DNA of 64,000 bases from Coenobita brevimanus (lineage: Eukaryota > Arthropoda > Malacostraca > Decapoda > Coenobitidae). The first letter of the stretch is position 1; every line of letters starts with the position of its first letter. Below the pieces are notes generated by a model. The model was not told the DNA's origin and ran no database searches. It saw nothing but the letters and a program-made list of their open reading frames with translations. The translations under genes were made by a program, and so were the position numbers. This document shows, one piece after another, positions 1 through 11,690 of this stretch. Location of the stretch: positions 21,773,812 through 21,837,811 of the forward strand of contig CM064732.1 of assembly GCA_032717465.1 (NCBI GenBank). Reading direction: 5' to 3'.

Positions 1-177
1 GATAACAGGTGACCTCCATTCACGAAAAATCTGTACCAGCTGGACTTGAAAAGGTGTAGGTTGAAGTTTGGGGGGAAACCACTCTGGGGAAGTGACTTCC
101 AAAGAGATGCAGTTCGGGGAATAAAAGATTTTTAATTGCCAGAAGTTCTGCAATATGTTAGTGTGACAGTCCAGTCA
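1..177. other. unassigned flank of the first LINE
   Basis: Short flank before the A-tail of the LINE that starts at 178. I see no coding frame, tRNA or microsatellite in it. Confidence 0.3.
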
Positions 178-278
178 TTTTTTTTTTTTTTTAATGCGAG
201 GAAGAAGGAACCAAAGGCCATGAGCCCGCAGTAACAGTTCCCTCCAAGAGAAAAACAAAATACAATAGAGAGCCAAAT

Positions 279-506
279 TCAAGATCCGATCATTTTGAGA
301 TGCCTGGACACACTGCGTTTGAAAGACTGGAGATCATAGGCAGGAGGAAATACAGACAGAGGGAGACAGTTCCAGAGCTGACCTGTTGCATGAATGAAAG
401 ACTGGGAGTAACGGTTAACTCTTGCATTAGAGAGTTGGACAGAAAAGGGATGAGAGTTTACTGCCAGACGGGTGCTACGCGCCTGTCGAGAGGTGGAGGA
501 ATGCAA
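279..506 (-). pseudogene. LINE ORF2 C-terminal domain
   Basis: The last 75 codons of ORF2 in a third frame: an Arg-rich stretch, then the LWNCLPLSVFP motif and SFKRSVSRHL, the usual end of ORF2 in this group (a WN-LP motif followed by SFK). The stop codon is at 279. The Met at 506 is arbitrary because the true protein arrives by frameshift from the 475-1686 frame around 510. The same region appears in the truncated copy at 61079-61315. Confidence 0.8.
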
Positions 507-1686
507 GCAGACAGTTCAGAGGAGCAGTGACCATTAAAGTAGCGATAGAAAAGAGATAAAGATGCAACAGTGCAATGCGAAGAGACAGAGGTTGAAGGGA
601 GTCAGTAAGAGGAGGAGAGTTAATGAGACGAAAAGCCTTTGACTCCACCCTATTGAGAAGAGCTGTATGTGGGGAGCCTCCCCACACATGAGAGTTGTAC
701 TCCACACAGGGGCGGATAAAACCCCTGTATAGAGTCAACAATTGTGCAGGGGTAAAGAAAGAGCGGAGTCGGCTTAGCACACCCAATCTCTTGGAAGCAG
801 ATTTTACAAGAGATGCAATATGATCTTTCCAAGATAAGTCCCGAGTAAATGAAACCCCAAGCATGTTCAAGGATGATGCAGGATTAATCTGAATATTATT
901 AAACATTAGTGGGTATACCTGTGGAAGATTTTGTCGGGTTGATAGGTGTAAGAACTGAGTCTTAGAAGCATTAAAGACAACCATATTATTTTTACCCCAG
1001 TCAGAGATATGAGCCAAGTCAGACATTAGGTGTGCCATAGCCTCATCCCTTGTTTCTTGAAGTAACTGTTGAGATGGGTGTTGCGGGAACCGAATGGAAA
1101 GGTGAAGGGTGGAGTCATCAGCATATGAGTGGATAGAGTTAGATGTACAGCTTAGAAGATCATTGATGAATAAAAGGAAGAGAGTTGGTGATAGGACAGA
1201 GCCCTGAGGAACACCACTGTTGATAGATCTAGGAGAAGAACGATGGCCGTCTACGACAGCAGCTATAGAACGACCAGAAAGGAAGCTAGCGATGAAGGTA
1301 CAGATAGAAGGATAGAAACCGTAGGAGGGCAGTTTGGAAATTAAAGATTTATGCCAGACTCGATCGAAAGCCTTTGAGATGTCAAGTGCAATGGCAAAGC
1401 TTTCGCCAAAGTCCCGAAAGGAGGATGACCAGGAGTCTGAAAGGTAGGTGAGAAGATCGCCAGTGGAGCGTCCCTGACGGAACCCATACTGACGATCGGA
1501 AAGAAGGTTGTGATAGGAAAGATGCCTTAAAATTTTTTTATTAAGAATTGACTCGAAAACTTTTGAAATACAGGACGTTAAAGCAATTGGACGATAGTTG
1601 GAGGGTTGGGAGTGGTCACCCTTCTTGGGACTGGCTGAATGAGAGCAAACTTCCAGCAAGAAGGAAAGGTACAAGTTGACAGACAA
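475..1686 (-). pseudogene. LINE ORF2 reverse transcriptase
   Basis: RNA-directed DNA polymerase domain of the first LINE, 403 codons open. Motifs in order: PSNYRPIALTS (28-38), palm motif A LDISKAFD (101-108), fingers/palm motif GVPQGSVLSP (158-167), catalytic box YADD (188-191), then the CR1/jockey-type thumb with LGV and YNSHVWGG. All visible catalytic aspartates are intact. Only the frame breaks at both ends make it a pseudogene. The C-terminal residues after about 380 are out of frame; the genuine continuation is the 279-506 frame. Confidence 0.88.
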
Positions 1687-2066
1687 AGGCGAAATAGTTT
1701 GCCTAGGCAGGGTGTAAGCACAGAAGCACAGTTTTTGAGAACAACAGGAGGGACCCCATCAGGCCCATATGCCTTGTTAGTACTGAGGCCAGTAATGGCA
1801 GAAAATACATCAACTGAAGAAATTTTAATGTCAGCCATGAGGAAGTCAGAGGGGGGAAGTGATGGAGGAACAGCACCGGAATCGTCTAAGGTGGAATTGG
1901 AGGAGAAAGTCTGTGCAAAGAGATCTGCTTTATCAGTAGAAGAAATAGCTACAGAACCATCAGAGTAGAAAAGAGGAGGGAAGGATGATGAGGTAAAGTT
2001 GTTAGAAAGATTTTTGGCAAGGTGCCAGAAGGAGCGGAAAGAATTGAGTTGGAGAGTTGAGAGCAT
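1578..2066 (-). pseudogene. LINE ORF2 linker and RT N-terminal region
   Basis: Continuation of the same ORF2 in a second frame. It carries the segment between endonuclease and polymerase: a KADLF/FAQTF-like helix, then NKAYGPDGVPPVVLK near residues 95-109, which is the conserved RT N-terminal motif (family form is K-A-x-G-P-D-G-I-P), then the TFPSCWK motif. It overlaps the next piece at 1578-1686. The join falls inside the PVPKKGD motif, so a single-base change there explains the frame switch. A very similar but more decayed segment is found at 17394-17588. Confidence 0.8.
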
Positions 2067-3421
2067 TTAGTATGGATGAAATTATTTTTAGTAGAGCGAA
2101 GAACAGACTTAGCACGATTCCGGGCAGAAACGTAAAGATTATGTGATTCAGGGGTGGGTTGGCTCCGGTACCTTTTGTAGGCCTTCTTGTTGCGGACAGC
2201 ATTAGAACAAGCGTGATTAAACCAAGGCTTTCTTGCGTTAGTCAAAGGATATGAGAAAGGAATGTATGCTTCCATGCCCGAGAGAATAACCTCCGTAATG
2301 CGCAAGGCACACTCAGATGGCTCACGGCCATGGAAGCAATAATCATTCCAGGGAAAATCAAAGAAGTACTGCCTGAGGGCCTCCCAGTCCGCAGCTCCAA
2401 AATGCCAGAGACGACGTTTCCCTGGAGGGTCCGCAGGCCGTACTGGAGCGATAGGACAGGTTAAGGTAATAAGGTTGTGATCGGAGGAGCCCAATGGAGA
2501 GAAAAGATTAACAGAGTAAGCTGAAGGATTAGTTGTGAGGAAGAGGTCAAGTATGTTGGAGCTCTCTCCAAGGCGGTCAGGGATACGGGTAGGGTGCTGT
2601 ACAAGCTGCTCTAGGTCATTAAGGATAGAAAAGATGTGGGCTTCTTCACCAGGTGGATCCGTGAAAGGAGAGGAGAGGCAAAGGTGGTGGTGAATACTGA
2701 AATCTCCAAAAAAGGAGATTTCATTGAAAAGGGAAATGGACAAAATGCGTTCCATCATAGAAGTAAGATAGTCGAAGAATTTTTGATAGTCAGTAGAATT
2801 AGGGGATAAGTAAACAGCACAGATATATTTAGTCAGAGAATGACAGGAAAGCCGAAGCCAGAGAGTGGAGAATTCAGAAGAATCAAGTTCAGGAACACGA
2901 GAGCAAGATAAGTCGTTGCGTATGTATACACAACAGCCACCTTTGGCTTTGAAATGAGTATAGAGAAAGTAGGAGGATACAGAAAAGGGTTTGCTGTCAG
3001 TTGCCTCAGACAGCTGAGTCTCCGTTAGAAAAAGAAGGTGAGGTTTAGAGGAGGAGAGGTGGTGCTCAACAGAGCGAAAGTTAGATGAAAGGCCGCGAAT
3101 GTTGCAGAAATGAAGAAGAAGAGAGTCAGACAGTGGTTCCAGGCACCTCGAGTCGTCACCGGGAGAGGGGCAGATGGCGGGGGCATTTATGGTCCCCCCC
3201 CCTGGGGACTCCGAGGCTAGGTGAATTGACGCCATTTTGGTAAATTTTGAATAGGAAGTGTAGTGTGTACTGTGCATGTAGTTTGGTGAAGATAGATAGA
3301 GAAATTTGTACTGGAGAGCATGCTGGCCTATTCTCTGTGTAACTGAGACACTGAAAATGTTCAGCAAAGGAGGATGGTTAGGAACTAGTTCTGAGGGCTG
3401 ATGAAACGGGAGCTCCAGCAC
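1949..3421 (-). pseudogene. LINE ORF2 endonuclease domain
   Basis: N-terminal part of ORF2, an exonuclease-endonuclease-phosphatase fold enzyme that nicks target DNA for target-primed reverse transcription. The open frame is 490 codons, but the likely true start is the Met at residue 63 (codon 3233-3235), followed by a low-complexity stretch. Family landmarks in order: NIRGL near 107, FLTET with the metal-binding Glu near 134, GDFS near 239-242 and SSDHN near 312-316. In active relatives the third motif is GDFN, so the catalytic Asn appears replaced by Ser. The frame leaves the reading frame of the RT region near 2060 and ends out of frame at 1949. Confidence 0.85.
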
Positions 3422-3707
3422 TCCCTATCATCAGCTTTGCATCTACCTCGGGAGTACTGCCTGCTCGACTGGTGCTACAGTCTACTCCACAAAAAACTAC
3501 CAGATGCCCATGTAGCATGAGGAAGGCATGGAGACACGACACAATCAATGCAACTTCGTCTAAGCATTTTCCATAAAAGTATCTGTAAATTATGCAAGGG
3601 AGGCAAAATTATTTCTTAACTTGTAAGGGAGGTGGTTCATCTGTAATACCACGGTTATTAGCAACTATAACAGGTTTGTTCTTAACTTTGTCTAGTTGTT
3701 TAAGTGC

Positions 3708-3941
<234 letters not shown>

Positions 3942-3956
3942 CCCTGTGACGGGGGG

Positions 3957-4010
3957 ACACAACCTGGCCGCACTATGGGGTGGTACTACTACTCTGCAGC
4001 CAGGTTGTGT
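3957..4010 (+). other. 12-bp inverted repeat in RTE 5' UTR
   Basis: ACACAACCTGGC (3957-3968) and its perfect reverse complement GCCAGGTTGTGT (3999-4010) are separated by 30 bases. In RNA this would form a 12-bp hairpin near the 5' end of the transcript. It could be a structured 5' UTR element; the role is unknown. Confidence 0.7.
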
Positions 4011-4177
4011 TAGGAAGAATACTGCCACCGTATTCCCTGCGTGTCGTAAAAGGCGACTAAAAGGGGCGGGGTGAGAGGACTAGGGACCCCCTCCTCTGTT
4101 TTTTAGTTCCTAAAAAGAGACAGGCCAAAGAAAGTGATGGGAGATGGAGTTATCCCCGTACCCTGAAGATTGGGTCT

Positions 4178-5353
4178 ATGAATGTGCGTGGATGTAGTAC
4201 GATTGAGGTTAAAAGGGAGGAGATTGAGAGAATGTTTGTGAGAAGAAAGTTGGATGTGTTAGCTTTGAGTGAAACGAAGATGAAAGGGAAGGGGGAATCT
4301 ATGTTTGGAAGTGTGAATGGAAGATTGTCAGGTGTTGATAGAGGAAGGGCAAGAGAAGGTGTGGCCTTGTTAGTGAGTCCGGAAGTACAGCAATGTGTGA
4401 TTGAATGGAAGGAAGTGTCATCGAGACTGATGTGGGTGAAAGCGAAATTTGAACGTGAGTTGTGGGTGTTTGTGAGTGCATATGGGCCTGGTAGTGAAAG
4501 GGATGAACAAGAGAGGGAGTCTTTCTGGAATGATGTTGATGAGTGCCTGCAGAGTTTTGGAGCGAATGTGAATGTGATAATAATGGGAGATCTGAATGTT
4601 AGAGTGGGAAATGTAGCAACAGAAGGCGTAGTTGGTATGCATGGTGTGCCTGGAAGAAATGAAAATGGGGAACGAATGATAGCGATGTGTGTTGAGCGAG
4701 AGATGGTTATTGGGAATACGCTGTTTGAGATGAAAGATATTTATAAGTATACATGGGTGAAACAGGAGGGTGGAAGGGTTGTTGATAGAGCTTTGATGGA
4801 CTATGTGGTTGTGTCTAGGAATGTAATAGGAAGATTGTTGGATGTGAGAGTTCTGAGAGGGGAGGGTGGAGGTATGTCTGACCACTACCTGGTGGAGGGA
4901 AAGTTAAGAGTAGGTAAGAGATGGGTGAGAGCTAGGAGGGTTAGGTGTGGCAGGGAGGTTTTGAAAGTGAGTGAGTTGGATAAAAGAGAGAAAAAGATAG
5001 AACATCAGGAGAAATTGAAAGATGAGTGGAACGCAGTGAAAGATCGGGAAAATGGCAGCGTGGAGGAGGAATGGCAGTTGTTTAAGAGTGCTGTGGTGAG
5101 GCATGCAGAAGAGGTGTGTGGTGTGAGACGTGTGGGTGGTGGTGTAAGAAAAGGAAGTGAATGGTGGTGCGAGGAAGTAAGTATGGCTGTGGCTGAGAAG
5201 AGACGTGCATATGAAGTGTGGCTGCAGAGGAAGGATGAGATGTCATATGAAAGGTATAAGGAAAAGAGGAACAGAGCGAGAAGGGCTATGCGTAATGCTA
5301 AAGTGGCAGCAGATGAGAGGTGGGGTAGGCGGCTGACAGAGAATTTTGAATAG
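4178..5353 (+). pseudogene. RTE endonuclease domain
   Basis: AP-endonuclease-like domain at the N-terminus of the RTE protein, which makes the target nick. Start taken at the ATG of MNVRG, the first conserved motif. The metal-binding Glu is in LSETKM (E32), then AYGPG near 101-105, GDLN (137-140) with catalytic Asn present, an aspartate in MDYV near 207-210 and SDHY (234-237) with the catalytic Asp-His pair. All key residues look intact. The remaining 150 residues are the Lys/Arg-rich linker. It stops at an in-frame TAG, and the same frame continues at 5354. Confidence 0.88.
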
Positions 5354-5554
5354 AATAAGAAAATGTTTTGGAAGGAGGTGAAAAGGGTGCGAAAGGGAGA
5401 GTCTGGGAAGAACAAAAGAGTAAAAGCAGAGGATGGAAGGATGTTAATTGAGATGGATGCAGTAAGGAAGAGATGGGCAGAGTATTTTGAAAGATTGTTA
5501 AATGTAGGGGAGGAAAGGGTGGCTGAGATTGTGGCGGATGGAAGGGTGCAATGA
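5354..5554 (+). pseudogene. RTE linker between endonuclease and RT
   Basis: Same frame as the preceding and following pieces. It contains the conserved FWKEVKRVRKG motif and the WAEYFERLLN motif that precedes the polymerase in RTE proteins. It is bounded by the TAG at 5351-5353 and the TGA at 5552-5554. Removing neither base nor frame is needed to continue the protein, so only two point mutations separate the three pieces. Confidence 0.85.
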
Positions 5555-7081
5555 ATAAATGTGTTGGGAGAGTTGAATGATTCTTTGATCACGAAGGAGG
5601 AAGTGGAGAAGTCTGTAAAGATGAAAACAGGGAAAGCTGCAGGTATGGATGGGTGTGCTGTGGAATGCCTGAAAGGTGGTGGAGTGACTATTGTTGACTG
5701 GTTAGTAAGATTGTTGAATGTGTGCTTTGAGAAAGGTATGGTGCCAATTGACTGGGCAAGTGCATGTGTGGTCCCGTTGTATAAAGGCAAGGGTGATAAG
5801 TATGAATGTACTGGCATTAGGGGTATAAGTCTGTTGAGTGTTGTAGGTAAGGTGTATGGTAGAGTGTTAATTATGAGAGTTAGAGAGGGTACAGAGGGAG
5901 TGATTGGTGATGAGCAGTGTGGCTTTAGGAGAGGGAGGGAAGGCGTTGATCAGGTGTTTGCTGTGAGACAAGTGTGTGAAAAGTATTTAGCGAAAGGCAA
6001 GGATGTGTTTTGGGCATTTATGGATTTAGAGAAAGCGTATGATAGAATTGATAGGGAGGCTTTGTGGACTGTTTTAAGGTTGTATGGACTTGATGGTAGG
6101 TTACTAAAAGGGGTGAAAAGTTTTTATGTAAATAGTAAAGCGTGTGTAAGAGTGGGAAATGCTGTGAGTGATTGGTTTCCCGTGAGAGTGGGGTTCCGAC
6201 AGGGATGTGTGATGTCGCCTTGGTTGTTTAATATTTACATGGATGGTGTTGTAAGGGAGGTGAATGCAAGAGTTTTAGGTGGTCTGAGTCTGGTAAATGT
6301 TGATGGTGGAGAGTGGAATCTGAAGCAGCTGCTGTTTGCAGATAATACTGCACTGGTGACTGATTCAGAGGAGAGACTGAGACAGTTAGTAGAGGAGTTT
6401 GGAAGGGTGTGTGAAAGGAGGAAATTGAAAGTAAATGAGAATAAGAGTAAAGTGATGAAGTGTACGAGGTTGATAGATGGTAGGGGGATGAATATAGTTC
6501 TGAATAGTGAGTTGCTTGAGGAGGTGGATTGTTTTAAATATCTAGGGTCACATGTTGCTCTGGATGGAAGAATAGATGCAGAAGTGAAGTTTAGAATAAA
6601 TGAAGTAGGAAAGGTGCTGGGAGGAATGAAAAAAGTGTTTAAATGTCGTTCGCTTAGAATGGATGTAAAGAGAAGGCTGTATGAGGGTGTTGTGGTACCG
6701 ACTGCATTATATGGGGCTGAAACATGGAATATGGGTGTAGCAGAGAGGAAAAGTTTGAATGTAATGGAGATGAGGTGTCTGAGGAGTATGTGTGGACTGA
6801 CGCGTATGGATTGGGTGCGAAATGATGAAGTGCGAAGGAGAACTGGAGTTGTTCGGGAGATGGCTGGTAGAGTTGAGCAGAGGGTGTTGCGATGGTTTGG
6901 GCATATGGAGAGAATGGATAATGAGCGATTGGTGAAAAAGATAACTAGATCTGATGTAAGAGGTGTAAGGCTGAGAGGAAAACCACGAATAGGATGGATG
7001 GACAGTGTGAAGAGAGCGCTGGATGCGAGAGGGATGTCTGTTGAGCAAGGAAGAGTGGCTGTGCATGACAGAAATAAATAG
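5555..7081 (+). pseudogene. RTE reverse transcriptase with altered catalytic box
   Basis: RT domain and C-terminus of the RTE element, about 506 codons open from 5561. Motifs: GKAAGMDG (24-31), LYKGKGDKYE (73-82), QCGFRRGR (119-126), palm motif A MDLEKAYD (154-161), RQGCVMSP (213-220) and LFADN (258-262). The canonical box is FADD, so the second catalytic Asp is Asn here, expected to abolish polymerisation. The C-terminus has the RTE-typical RVLRWFGHMERM and a Gly/Arg/Pro-rich basic motif. The stop is TAG at 7079-7081. Confidence 0.88.
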
Positions 7082-7406
7082 AGAGAAATTGTGAATGAAT
7101 AAGTGATGACGCAGCCCTGAGGGGATATTCTCCCGCATTTGGTCGGATCAGCTAATCAGGTCAGGTGCGGGTAAGGGGATGGGTCTGTTATGATGTGACA
7201 AGGGTAAACCAGTTCTGTTGTCGGGCCCTCCTGCGGATGTCACTGATTGCATTGCGCAGTTGACCCTTGTGCGGTGTGGTGCGGTGAGGATCTGTCCGTT
7301 CTCCCCTTTGGGGCTATGATGCGAATGAATGTGTTTGAATGGATGAGTAACTGGGGAATGTGTCGTCCTGTCTCGGCTACCTCCCTTTCCTTGGGGGAAG
7401 CAGCCT

Positions 7407-7409
<3 letters not shown>
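7082..7409 (+). other. RTE 3' untranslated region
   Basis: Non-coding 3' end of the RTE element. The part from about 7218 to 7409 recurs at 24913-25110 with scattered substitutions, and both copies end at the same point followed by TA-type repeats, which identifies it as the element's true 3' terminus. Confidence 0.85.

Positions 7410-7483
<74 letters not shown>
7410..7483. repeat. (TA)n microsatellite
   Basis: Follows directly on the RTE 3' end. It is probably its microsatellite tail, since expanded. Confidence 0.97.
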
Positions 7484-7484
<1 letters not shown>

Positions 7485-7546
7485 CCTCTCCAAATCTGTT
7501 CCACAAATGTGAGCATTATTCCAGCTGAGAGTGCACATATGTCTTC

Positions 7547-7550
<4 letters not shown>
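7484..7550. repeat. 68-bp conserved unit, copy 2
   Basis: Second copy of the unit at 3708-3775, sandwiched between two TA arrays. Confidence 0.75.

Positions 7551-7627
<77 letters not shown>
7551..7627. repeat. (TA)n microsatellite, target of the first Gmr1-like element
   Basis: The LTR element starting at 7628 lies inside a TA array whose other half is 15820-15883. ATAT lies next to both ends, compatible with a 4-bp target duplication but not distinguishable inside TA repeats. Confidence 0.95.
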
Positions 7628-7631
<4 letters not shown>

Positions 7632-8409
7632 ACGGAACAGAGAAAGATAATGTACACTTTAAGTGAGAATACTAAAAATCACTACTGTCCCGCAAAGTTC
7701 CAGGTTCAAAACAAAAGAGTTAGGTAAAATTACAAGTTAAAGTTTAATGCTCAAACTAACAACAAAACATTCAGGACTCATAAGGATAATGTAATGGCAA
7801 AAAACAGGTTAAATATATGGTTAACTGCAATAGCCTCTATTAACACGAAATTAGCAAGTGTAAATTTATCTAAGTCAGCCCTGATAAAATGAGAAAACCA
7901 GATAATACTCAGTGAATGCAAGATATATTATTACGGATACAAAATATTATTACCACTGGCTGACAATATGAATTACAAAAACTTCACCAGGCCTACGAAT
8001 CAACACCTTATGCTATACAGTACAAGAACAAAATGTAATAACACTTATACTCAAATTACACAGCTGCTAGATGGCTGGAGACTTCCTGAGCACTCACAAT
8101 AATAACAACTGTACAGGGGAGGACAGAGATGTGAGCAAAATGAGGAGTAGATCTAAGTGGCAATTAATGCAGAGACTGAGCTCATTATATAGGGGCCGGC
8201 AGAGCTTGATACAACTTATAAGAAGGACGTGCAAATGAAGCCATAGGGGACAAAGAGTTGACAATCCTGCTCTGAACAACAGAAAGAACGACTTACTCTA
8301 CTATAAGTGTAGAAGGGGGGAGTGAGGTAGAACACGCTCGTGATTAAACATGCAGCATACTGTACATTAGAATTACATAAAGGATGATGAAATCATAGGC
8401 TATGTAACA
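7628..8409 (-). repeat. 3' LTR of Gmr1-like copy 1
   Basis: 782 bp, bounded by TGTTAC and GTAACA, so it has TG...CA ends. It contains a TATA-type motif at 8185-8191 (TATATAA on the minus strand). Its partner is 13223-13470 plus 15281-15819. Confidence 0.92.
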
Positions 8410-8418
8410 CCTCCCCAC
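8410..8418 (-). other. polypurine tract of Gmr1-like copy 1
   Basis: GTGGGGAGG on the minus strand, directly upstream of the 3' LTR, where the plus-strand primer is expected. The same sequence is at 50132-50140 in copy 2. Confidence 0.8.
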
Positions 8419-8471
8419 AAAGAAAAAAGAAATTTACAAAGGAAATCTCTTATTACTCTAAAACAATCTGT

Positions 8472-10220
8472 CTAAAGTCTAGATAAGCAATCTGCAATAA
8501 CATTTTCTTTCCCCTTGACATGTTGTATGTCTAATGAATACTCCTGAAGAAGTAGACTCCATCTTGTTAATCTCTGATTTTTATCTTTAAACTTACTAAT
8601 GAATTTCAGTGGGTTATGATCGGTATAAATGAGTATGGGGTCAAAACCAGAACACAAATAAAATGAAAAATGCTGTAAACCCAAAATCAAGGCCAAAAGC
8701 TCTTTCTCAATAGCTGAGTAGTTCTTTTGAGGTGGAGTGAACTTCTTACTGTAATAAGATACAGGGTGTTCAATACCCTGATCATCCTCTTGCAGCAAAA
8801 GAGCCCCAGCTCCTGTATCACTTGCGTCAACAACCATCTTAAAAGGCTTAGCAAAATTTGGAGTAGCGAGCACTGGCTGACTTAATAGGATAGCTTTAAG
8901 TTTGTTGAAAGAGGATTCACAGTTATCGGTCCAGACAAATTTAACTCCCTTTTTCAGTAGGTCTGTAAGTGGTGATACAAGAATTGAAAAGTTAAGAACA
9001 AATCTCCTGTAATAACCTACCATTCCCAAAAATCTTTGTAGCTCTTTCCTACTTTTAGGTCTGGGGAGATCACTTATAACCTGAACCTTAGCTCCTGGTG
9101 GTGCAACATGTCCATCACCAATTACGTACCCAAGGTACTGAACTTTAGCTTGACCAAACTCACACTTTGATAAATTAGCTACAAGATTAGCCTGAACCAA
9201 ACACTCAAGAAATTTACTGACATGGCATAGGTGATCTTTCCAGTTGTCACTGAAGATTAATACATCATCAATATAAACAACACACCCTGCCAAACCCTCA
9301 GTTACAACATTCATGAGCTTCTGAAATGTGGCTGGTGCATTCTTCATACCATATGGCATTACAGAACATGCAAAAGTCTTTCCTAGTGTTACAAAACATG
9401 AGATCTCCCTAGCATGTTCAGTCATAGGTACTTGCCAGTATCCCTTTAACAAATCAAACTTACTTATGTACCTAGCCTTTCCGATCTTGTCTATGCAATC
9501 TTTCACACGAGGGAGAGGGTAAGTGTCTGTTTTGGTTTTCTGACTAACACGTCTGTAGTCGATGCAAAGCCGCTGTGACCCACCTGGCTTAGGGACTAGA
9601 GTGACAGGAGAACTCCACTCACTCTGACAGGGCTCAATCATCTTGTGGTCCAACATGTAGCCAAGCTCCTTCTGGATGAGAGGAATTTTCACTGGGTTCA
9701 CACGGTAAGGAGGCAGTTTAATTGGCTTTGCGTCTCCAACATCGACATCATGCATCAACACAGTGGTTCTTCCTGGAGTGGCATGGAACACTTGCGGGTA
9801 CTCCTGCAGTAATGCCGAAAACTCCTGCCTTTCCTCGGGAGCTAGATGAGAAAGCTTAGTTTGGAGATCATTCGTGATATCAGGATTCTTCCCCAAACTA
9901 TCACTCAGGGTCATGCTGCATGGGAGAACTTCACTTGCAGACTCGGGTGGAACAGCTACAGTGCAGACTGGGTTATTTTCATCCTGCCTGTGATATAACT
10001 TTAGCATGTTGATGTGACAAAGTTGCTTGTTCTTTCTACGATCTGGTGTGGTGATGACATAGTTGACATCACTGAGTTTCTTCTCCACGAAATAAGGACC
10101 ACCAAACTTGGCTTGAAGAGGTTGCCCATGCACCGGTAGCAGAATCAAAACCTGATCTCCTGGCTGAAAGTGGCGTAACCTGGACTTCTTATCATATCAA
10201 GTCTTCATCTTCTCCTGAGC
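8472..10220 (-). pseudogene. Gmr1-like pol: RT and RNase H
   Basis: C-terminal half of the polyprotein, 558 codons open from 10148. It opens with a GPYF module (residues 17-20), the integrase C-terminal motif of gypsy elements, followed by RT: LVPKPGGSQRLCIDYR (184-199), FDLLKGYWQVP (231-241), catalytic YIDD (292-295), LGMVGYYRRF. RNase H follows with Asp 441, the EKEL Glu, Asp 510 and Asp 553 visible. It ends 62 bp before the 3' LTR, so no integrase follows. A TGA near 10198-10200 (Trp in copy 2) and a TGA at 10224-10226 cut it from the integrase part. RT and RNase H themselves look intact. Confidence 0.88.
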
Positions 10221-10223
10221 AGC

Positions 10224-11690
10224 TCATAAATTCTCTCTCGCCAGCTGTAAAGCATTGGACAGCCGTTCTTTGAACTTCATCACATACTCCAGCAGGTTGA
10301 CGTCATCTTCCTCCGACAGCCAGCATTCTTTGAGTAACTTAAGGGGTCCTCTTACTTCATGACCAAACAGTAGTTCAAAGGGTGAGAAGCCCAGTGATTC
10401 ATTTGGAGATTCTCTTACGGCAAATACAACGAATGGAAGACCTTTATCCCAGTCTTTCTGATGTTCCAAACAGTATTTCTTGAGCATCGATTTGAGTGTT
10501 TGATGATATCTCTCCAACGCTCCTTGGGTCTGGGGATGGTAAGCTGAAGACGTAATCTGGGTGATGCCCAACTCTTTCAGAGACTGCTTGAAAACATTTG
10601 ACATGAAATTACTTCCCCGGTCTGACTGTACCTCCTTGGGCAGACCAAACTTTGTGAAGAACCCTAGCATTTCCTTAACCACGTTCTTTGCTGAGATATT
10701 TCTAAGTGGAATGGATTCAGGATAACGAGTAGCCATATCAATCAGGGTCAACACATAAGAAAATCCTGAAGAAGTCTTAGGAAGAGGGCCCACAATATCC
10801 ACCAACACACGGGTGAATGGCGCCTCAAAAGGAGGAATGGGAACTAGAGGTGCAACCTTTTCGGTCTGATTACACTTCCCCACAACTTGACAGGTGTGAC
10901 AAGACTTACAATACCAGGAAACATCCCTGAAGATACCTGGCCAGTAGAAGTGTTTCAAAATGCGTGCCACAGTCTTCCTCACTCCAAGGTGTCCTGCCAA
11001 ACTGGAATCATGAGCCACTCTAATGATATCCTGCCTACAAACACGAGGGATGACAACTTGATGTACAACCTCCCATTCACAGTCGGCTGATGCTGTTGGG
11101 GGTCTCCACTTCCTCACAAGTACTCCTGACTTTATATAATAACAAGTAGAAGCACCAGCTGACTCTTCCTCACTGCAAGCAGAGTTAGCTAGACGTCTCA
11201 ACTCAGGTACAGCAACCTGCAACTCAACCAACTCTTGACGAGACAAATTATCAACACTACGGGATACTGCCTCATCTGGTGAGTGGTCCAAATTAGCAAG
11301 AAAAGTGTCAGCTAGGATAACATCATCATCATCATTATCCTCTAAGTCACCAGTAACTTTAGACTTAGCCCTAGTGGCAGCACATGCAGAGAACACATCA
11401 GGGACATCACAATCCTGGGTCGCAGCCACTGGCTCACTAGACAACTGAGGAGCTGGACACACTTGACTTCCACCAATATCATTTCCAAGTAAGAAAGTTA
11501 CACCTGACATTGGGAGTGTCTCAACCAACCCAACCATAAAGAAACCATTAACAAAACCAGACTCTAAATTCACTATGCACAGAGGGACAGAGAAGTAATT
11601 ATTCCCTACGCCTTGTAAGATTACAGTTTCATCAGAGGAATTAACATTAGAGCCTAGAACACTGGTCAGCATAAGGGATTGGCAAGCACC
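10224..11690 (-). pseudogene. Gmr1-like pol: protease remnant and integrase
   Basis: Aspartic protease followed by integrase. The active-site region reads YTGAC here where copy 2 has DTGAC: an extra base near 11695 both shifts the frame and removes the catalytic Asp. The protease LLGNDIGG flap-side motif is near 101-108 of the 11792 frame. Integrase has the HHCC zinc motif (His 261, His 268, Cys 298, Cys 301) and the DD35E core: Asp 332 in VDIVGP, Asp 391 in SDRGSNF, Glu 427 in ALERYH. A TGA at 10224 replaces a Gly codon present in copy 2. Confidence 0.88.

Larger units (their letters stand above)
178..3430 (-). mobile_element. CR1/jockey-group non-LTR retrotransposon (LINE), decayed
   Basis: Read on the minus strand this is an AP-endonuclease domain, then a reverse transcriptase, then a short C-terminal domain, followed by about 85 bp of 3' UTR and an A15 tail (T-run at 178-192). 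The coding sequence is spread over three frames, so at least three frameshifts separate the pieces at about 2060, 1640 and 510. The right edge is uncertain: I see no ORF1 upstream and no convincing target-site duplication. A second, 5'-truncated copy of the same 3' end lies at 61079-61315, which fixes where the element ends before its tail. Confidence 0.9.

Noticed and set aside
4418..5817. Minus-strand frames of 66-270 codons opposite the RTE gene
   Set aside because: Antisense shadows of a stop-poor purine-rich gene; the plus-strand frame has the endonuclease and RT motifs.
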